Origin: an uncultured Eubacteriales bacterium
Lineage (GTDB): Bacteria > Bacillota > Clostridia > Oscillospirales > Acutalibacteraceae
Assembly: GCA_949296825.1 (NCBI GenBank)
Contig: CASFQZ010000043.1
Span: 1-41,238, forward strand
DNA length: 41,238 bases
Reading direction: 5' to 3'
Within the stretch, counting starts at the first letter, position 1; each line of letters starts with the position of its first letter. The notes under the pieces were generated by a model. The model worked only from the letters and a program-made list of their open reading frames with translations, did not search any database and was not told the DNA's origin. The position numbers were made by a program, and so were the translations under genes. Below are positions 40,989-41,238 of this stretch, piece by piece.

Positions 40989-41238
40989 TCAATCGGTTAC
41001 AAAAGCATTTAATATCGTTTGCAAATCACGGAGAAGCCGCTCAAAGAGCGCAACGATTTTTTGCAGCACCTCTTTCATCATATCAACAATGGGCTTTGTC
41101 TGGATGATATAATCATCCCCGCTCCATTGGGAAGTCTGCGTCGTCAGCCAGTCCGCGCGGGCAGAAACAAAATCTTTCAGCTTCGCGACCTGTCCGTCCA
41201 CCGTTGTGCCATCAGGCAGGGTGACATACAGCACATCC
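40989..41238 (-). CDS. C-terminal fragment of an unidentified protein
   Basis: The frame is open to the window edge, so only the last 82 codons or so are seen; the GTG at 41234 is an internal valine codon, not a convincing start. Visible features are YVTLPDGTTVDGQVAKLKDF, SARADWLTTQTSQW and an amphipathic C-terminal helix (VLQKIVALFERLLRDLQTIL). The 'LKDF...R..WL..Q' pattern resembles the end of CotH-type spore coat kinases, a weak resemblance only. It has a good terminator downstream. Confidence 0.6.
   Translation of the reverse strand, partial: DVLYVTLPDGTTVDGQVAKLKDFVSARADWLTTQTSQWSGDDYIIQTKPIVDMMKEVLQKIVALFERLLRDLQTILNAFVTD

Noticed and set aside
1..41238. CRISPR arrays, prophage, insertion sequences, toxin-antitoxin pairs
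   Set aside because: No regularly spaced repeats, transposase, integrase or phage genes were seen on either strand.

Overview
The window reads as chromosomal DNA of an anaerobic, spore-forming member of the Clostridia, most likely Oscillospiraceae/Ruminococcaceae-like. The clues are a sporulation sigma factor (SigG), [FeFe]-hydrogenase maturases HydF and HydG with a TM1266-type regulator, the clostridial SCIFF ranthipeptide pair, a dockerin-bearing surface protein, PotABCD, Trk potassium uptake and many canonical SigA promoters (TTGACA-17-TATAAT). No phage, transposon, CRISPR array or rRNA is visible. Species cannot be named from the sequence alone.

Layout (almost everything is on the minus strand). 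1-123: N-terminus of a secreted protein. 567-640: tRNA-Gly(CCC). 724-5753: a four-gene surface operon (dockerin/cell-wall-repeat/transglutaminase protein, MBOAT acyltransferase, AlgX/DHHW-like partner, Thr-rich lipoprotein). 5899-9681: NUDIX hydrolase, TrkH, TrkA and an ArsB/NhaD-type transporter. 9813-14283: a sugar operon (GH109-like oxidoreductase-fold enzyme, BadF-type sugar kinase, GH4 glycosidase, DapA/NanA-family lyase), divergent from an SGNH esterase at 14443-15084. 15393-19438: potABCD, divergent from a sialidase-like beta-propeller enzyme at 19752-20726. 20775-24225: YceD, L32, a DUF512 radical SAM protein and the GTPase Der. 24292-26078: pgi and a P-loop protein. 26300-28346: sigG with a D,D-carboxypeptidase. 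28499-30344: a small alarmone synthetase overlapping metK. 30440-33337: TM1266 regulator, hydG, hydF. 33522-35152: SCIFF precursor (a 48-codon gene) and its radical SAM maturase. 35313-36674: a cytoplasmic GH28-like enzyme. 36825-39053: serC and serA. 39295-40812: glpK. 40989-41238: C-terminus of an unidentified gene.

How the genes fit together. The sugar operon joins two families that cleave glycosides by an NAD-dependent redox mechanism (GH4 and GH109) with a kinase, an aldolase-family enzyme and an esterase, all without signal peptides. This suggests intracellular processing of an imported, decorated, possibly amino-sugar-containing glycoside. The surface operon probably O-acylates a wall or capsule glycan and displays a wall-bound transglutaminase-like enzyme. 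The SCIFF and hydrogenase-maturation units lie side by side, and all transcription entering TM1266-hydG-hydF must cross a strong intrinsic terminator only 17 bases before the first start codon. That points to an attenuation or antitermination leader, the least explained regulatory signal here.
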